Positions 14,400-16,688 of a DNA stretch of 16,688 nt are shown piece after piece. The number at the start of each line of letters is the position of its first letter. The first letter of the stretch is position 1. A model generated the notes under the pieces. The model was not told the origin of the DNA, searched no databases, and saw only the letters and a list, made by a program, of their open reading frames with translations. Source of the stretch: Armatimonadota bacterium (lineage in GTDB: Bacteria; Armatimonadota; Fimbriimonadia; Fimbriimonadales; ATM1); contig RFHN01000006.1 of assembly GCA_003695835.1 (NCBI GenBank), forward strand, positions 1 through 16,688, given 5' to 3'. A program made the translations under genes and the position numbers.

Positions 14400-14960
14400 C
14401 TACCTGGTTTCGGGACCGTCTTCTTCGGGGAGCGATTTCGTTTCCGGGGCGGAAAGGGATCGTTCCAGCTCTAACCGGCCCTTCTCGACGTTACCAAGGA
14501 CCCGCGTGACTACCGATTCCAGTTTCGCCAGGACGTCGTGGGCGTACTGGTCGGCGTCCCGTCGCAGCCGGTCGGCCTCGACGTTGGCCTCGTTGACGAT
14601 TCTCGTCGCCGTCTGTTTCGCCTGCCGGACGACTTCGGTCTCCGCCACGAGACGCTCCTGCTCGGATCTGGCGTGATCGAGGATCTCCTCCGCTTCCTTC
14701 CTGGCCTCTTCAACGACAGAAGTCGCCTCCGCTTTGGCGCGCCGGATGATGGTCTCCGCCTCTTGCTTCGCGGCGTTCAGCTCGCGCTCGGCCTTTTCGT
14801 GCAAGTGCGCCGCTTGGCGGATCTCATCCGGCAGCAGCGCGTGGATCTTGCGCAGGATGACCGCGCACTCTTCCTTGTTAAAACCCAACGTAATGCCGAG
14901 GAACTGGCGTGTGTTCTCCAGATGAGCGCGAAGCTCCTCGAGCGCTTTGACGACTTCCAT
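14400..14960 (-). CDS. Coiled-coil protein (DivIVA/ATP-synthase-b-like), function unknown
   Basis: A 186-residue, highly charged, almost wholly helical protein. Residues 1-45 form a short amphipathic helical head (EVVKALEELRAHLENTRQFL). A long Ala/Glu/Arg/Lys-rich coiled coil follows from about 50 to 165 (EAETIIRRAKAEATSVVEEA, EEILDHARSEQERLVAETEV). The acidic Pro/Glu-rich tail ends PETKSLPEEDGPETR. There is no transmembrane segment, so it is not an ATP synthase b subunit despite the similar repeat. Comparable coiled-coil genes occur near coaD in Firmicutes, as I recall, often annotated as ATPase or DivIVA-like. It begins four bases after the coaD stop, with a GGAGG about 12 bases upstream, and is followed closely by yceD. 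A scaffold or polar-organisation role is possible but is only a guess from the fold. Confidence 0.85.
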   Translation of the reverse strand: MEVVKALEELRAHLENTRQFLGITLGFNKEECAVILRKIHALLPDEIRQAAHLHEKAERELNAAKQEAETIIRRAKAEATSVVEEARKEAEEILDHARSEQERLVAETEVVRQAKQTATRIVNEANVEADRLRRDADQYAHDVLAKLESVVTRVLGNVEKGRLELERSLSAPETKSLPEEDGPETR

Positions 14961-14964
14961 CGGT

Positions 14965-15447
14965 TTACGATCCCTCCCGCATTCGCATCAGCCGAGCGGC
15001 GACGTTCTTCGGAACCAGGCCGGATACATCGCCGCCCAACGAGGCGATTTCCTTTACTATACTGGACGAGACAAACATCACTTCCGCGCTGGTCATGAGA
15101 AACACCGTTTCGAGATTCGGCGCGAGCGTTCGGTTGGCCAGCGCCATCTGGAACTCGTTTTCGAAATCGGAAACGGCCCGAAGCCCCCGAATCACGGCGC
15201 TCGCGTCGTGCTGAGTGGCGAAGTTGACGAGCAGCCCGTCAAACGGCAGCACCTGAACGTTCGGCAACTCGGCGACGATCTCTTGCAGCATGGCGACTCG
15301 CTCTTCCAGCGAGAACATGGGCTTCTTGGCTGTGTTCGCGCCGACCGCCACAATCACTTCGTCGAACAGGCCCGCCGCGCGTCGCAGGATGTCCACATGC
15401 CCGAGGGTGGGCGGGTCGAAAGAGCCGGGATACACAGCCTTCTTCAA
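14965..15447 (-). CDS. coaD: Phosphopantetheine adenylyltransferase
   Basis: Transfers AMP from ATP to 4'-phosphopantetheine to make dephospho-CoA, the penultimate step of CoA synthesis, in the cytoplasm. The 160 residues match the family length. Signatures are the nucleotidyltransferase AVYPGSFDPPTLGHVDI with the T-x-G-H motif (residues 14-17), KKPMFSLEERVAML, GLLVNFA, IRGLRAVSDFENEFQMALAN and the ATP-binding VSSSIVKEIASLGG. The start is TTG at 15445-15447: it begins the conserved strand and has GGAGG six bases upstream. The longer open frame to 15507 lies inside acs and is not conserved. Only one base separates the acs stop from this TTG, implying translational coupling. All active-site motifs are intact. 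Confidence 0.96.
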   Translation of the reverse strand: MKKAVYPGSFDPPTLGHVDILRRAAGLFDEVIVAVGANTAKKPMFSLEERVAMLQEIVAELPNVQVLPFDGLLVNFATQHDASAVIRGLRAVSDFENEFQMALANRTLAPNLETVFLMTSAEVMFVSSSIVKEIASLGGDVSGLVPKNVAARLMRMREGS

Positions 15448-15448
15448 G

Positions 15449-16688
15449 CTAAGCCTCCAGGTGCTCGTACTGCTTGCGCAGTCCTTCAACGACCGCGGCA
15501 TCCGCAAGCGTCGTAGTGTCGCCGAGCGCGCGACCCTCCGCGATATCGCGCAACAGACGCCGCATGATCTTGCCGCTCCGAGTCTTCGGAAGATCCGCGC
15601 AGAGGAAGATCTCCTCGGGGCGCGCGATCGGGCCGATGACCTTCGATACGTGGTTCCGAATCTCCTCCTTCAGAGATTCCCCTTCCCACCCCGCGCGAAG
15701 AACGACGAAGGCGCTGATGGCTTGTCCCTTGAGGTCGTCGTGACGGCCGATCACAGCGGCTTCGGCGACCGCCGGGTGATCCACCAATGCGCTTTCGACC
15801 TCCATCGTGCTGATCCGGTGCCCGGAAACGTTCATCACGTCGTCCACCCGGCCCAAGAGCCACAGATCCCCCTCTTCGTCCCTCTTCACGCCGTCGGCAG
15901 GGAAGTAGACGCCGGGGAAGCGGGACCAGTAGGTCTCGACGTACCGTTCGGGGTCGTTGAACAGGCCTCGGAGCATGCCCGGCCAGGGATGCGTGATCAC
16001 CAGATAGCCTCCTCCCGGCCCTTCGATCGGGTTGCCCGATTCATCGTACACCTCCGCCCGAATGCCCGGGAAAGGACGGGACGCCGACCCCGGTTTACAC
16101 GTTGTGACGCCAGGCAGCGGGGAGATGAGGATATGGCCCGTCTCCGTTTGCCACCAAGTGTCCACGACCGGGCACCGTCCTCCGCCGATTACCTTCCAGT
16201 ACCAGACCCATGCTTCCGGGTTGATCGGCTCGCCCACGCTCCCAAGCAACCGCAGCGAGGACAGGTCGCATCGCTCGGGATACTCGTCTCCCCACTTCAT
16301 GAACGCTCGAATCGCAGTCGGAGCGGTGTAGAGAACCGTGACCCTGTGCCGCTCGACGATCCTCCAGAAGCGGTCCTTGTCGGGAGTGTCCGGCGCCCCC
16401 TCGTACAGCAAAATGCTCGCTCCGTTGGCGAGAGGGCCGTAGACGATGTAGCTGTGTCCGGTGATCCAGCCGCAATCCGCGGTGCACCAAAAGAGGTCGC
16501 TCTCTTTGTGGTCGAAAATCCAGTTGTACGTGGCCATGACGCCGGTGAGATAGCCAGCGGTCGTGTGGACGATGCCTTTGGGTTTGCCCGTCGAGCCACT
16601 CGTGTACAACGTGAACAACAGATCCTCCGAGTCCATGGGCTCGCAAGGACACTCGGTCGGCTGCCGATCCACGATTTCGCTCCACCGA
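15449..16688 (-). CDS. acs: Acetyl-CoA synthetase (AMP-forming), 5' end outside window
   Basis: Makes acetyl-CoA from acetate, CoA and ATP via acetyl-AMP in the cytoplasm. Only the C-terminal 412 residues are here; full-length members have about 650. Fragment positions: P-loop YTSGSTGKPKG (28-38), the adenylate motif VDTWWQTETG (175-184), the GRVDDVMNVSGHR hinge (279-291), and PKTRSGKIMRR near the end, whose lysine (about 373) is the catalytic residue reversibly acetylated in many Acs proteins. The GEPINPEAW motif and the tryptophan in the WWQTETG segment favour acetate over longer acids. A GTG at 16670-16672 is internal, because the conserved sequence WSEIVDRQP continues upstream to the edge. 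It leads the run acs-coaD-coiled-coil-yceD-plsX-fabH-perM, all on one strand with minimal gaps. Propionyl-CoA synthetase is a less likely alternative. Confidence 0.95.
   Translation of the reverse strand, partial: RWSEIVDRQPTECPCEPMDSEDLLFTLYTSGSTGKPKGIVHTTAGYLTGVMATYNWIFDHKESDLFWCTADCGWITGHSYIVYGPLANGASILLYEGAPDTPDKDRFWRIVERHRVTVLYTAPTAIRAFMKWGDEYPERCDLSSLRLLGSVGEPINPEAWVWYWKVIGGGRCPVVDTWWQTETGHILISPLPGVTTCKPGSASRPFPGIRAEVYDESGNPIEGPGGGYLVITHPWPGMLRGLFNDPERYVETYWSRFPGVYFPADGVKRDEEGDLWLLGRVDDVMNVSGHRISTMEVESALVDHPAVAEAAVIGRHDDLKGQAISAFVVLRAGWEGESLKEEIRNHVSKVIGPIARPEEIFLCADLPKTRSGKIMRRLLRDIAEGRALGDTTTLADAAVVEGLRKQYEHLEA
15454..15458 (-). promoter_or_regulatory. Ribosome-binding site of coaD, inside the end of acs
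   Basis: GGAGG on the minus strand lies six bases before a TTG codon and within the last acs codons. It supports the unusual TTG start of coaD. Confidence 0.8.

Overview
The window is a compact stretch of bacterial chromosome, about 60% GC by eye. It has no rRNA, tRNA, CRISPR array, insertion sequence or recognisable prophage block. Thirteen protein genes fill almost all of it, and no gene-free stretch reaches 300 bases. The longest gap is the 188 bases at 3917-4104. The lineage cannot be fixed from sequence alone. The C-terminal beta-rich domain of the S8 protease (residues about 645-797) resembles, from memory, domains in secreted proteins of Armatimonadota (Fimbriimonas-like) and some Planctomycetes, so an Armatimonadota-like bacterium is a reasonable but unproven guess.

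Region 1 (1-5829, minus strand) is a protein-degradation cluster. In transcription order it holds an M14 zinc carboxypeptidase, a 103-residue protein resembling the Tad1/Acb2 group of phage cyclic-nucleotide sponges, a secreted KP-43-like subtilase, and a secreted M28 peptidase cut by the left edge. The two secreted enzymes suggest extracellular breakdown of protein to peptides and amino acids. The M14 enzyme has no visible signal peptide. The small Tad1-like gene is the odd one out and the most interesting item here, because it resembles an anti-defence protein but sits among housekeeping proteases.

Region 2 (5838-10791, plus strand) is divergent from region 1. It holds a GH130 mannoside phosphorylase/hydrolase, a GT4 glycosyltransferase fused to a second, helical (alpha/alpha)6-like domain, and ribonuclease J only four bases downstream. 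The first two are probably partners in mannoside synthesis and turnover. RNase J ends tail-to-tail with region 3, the two stop codons overlapping.

Region 3 (10788-16688, minus strand) is a tightly packed operon. In transcription order it encodes acetyl-CoA synthetase (5' end outside the window), CoaD, a coiled-coil protein, YceD/DUF177, PlsX, FabH and an AI-2E/PerM-family membrane protein. Junctions are overlaps or very short gaps. Its theme is acetyl-CoA and CoA supply feeding fatty-acid and phospholipid initiation. The usual rpmF between yceD and plsX is absent, and the usual fabD/fabG/acpP after fabH are replaced by the PerM-type gene.
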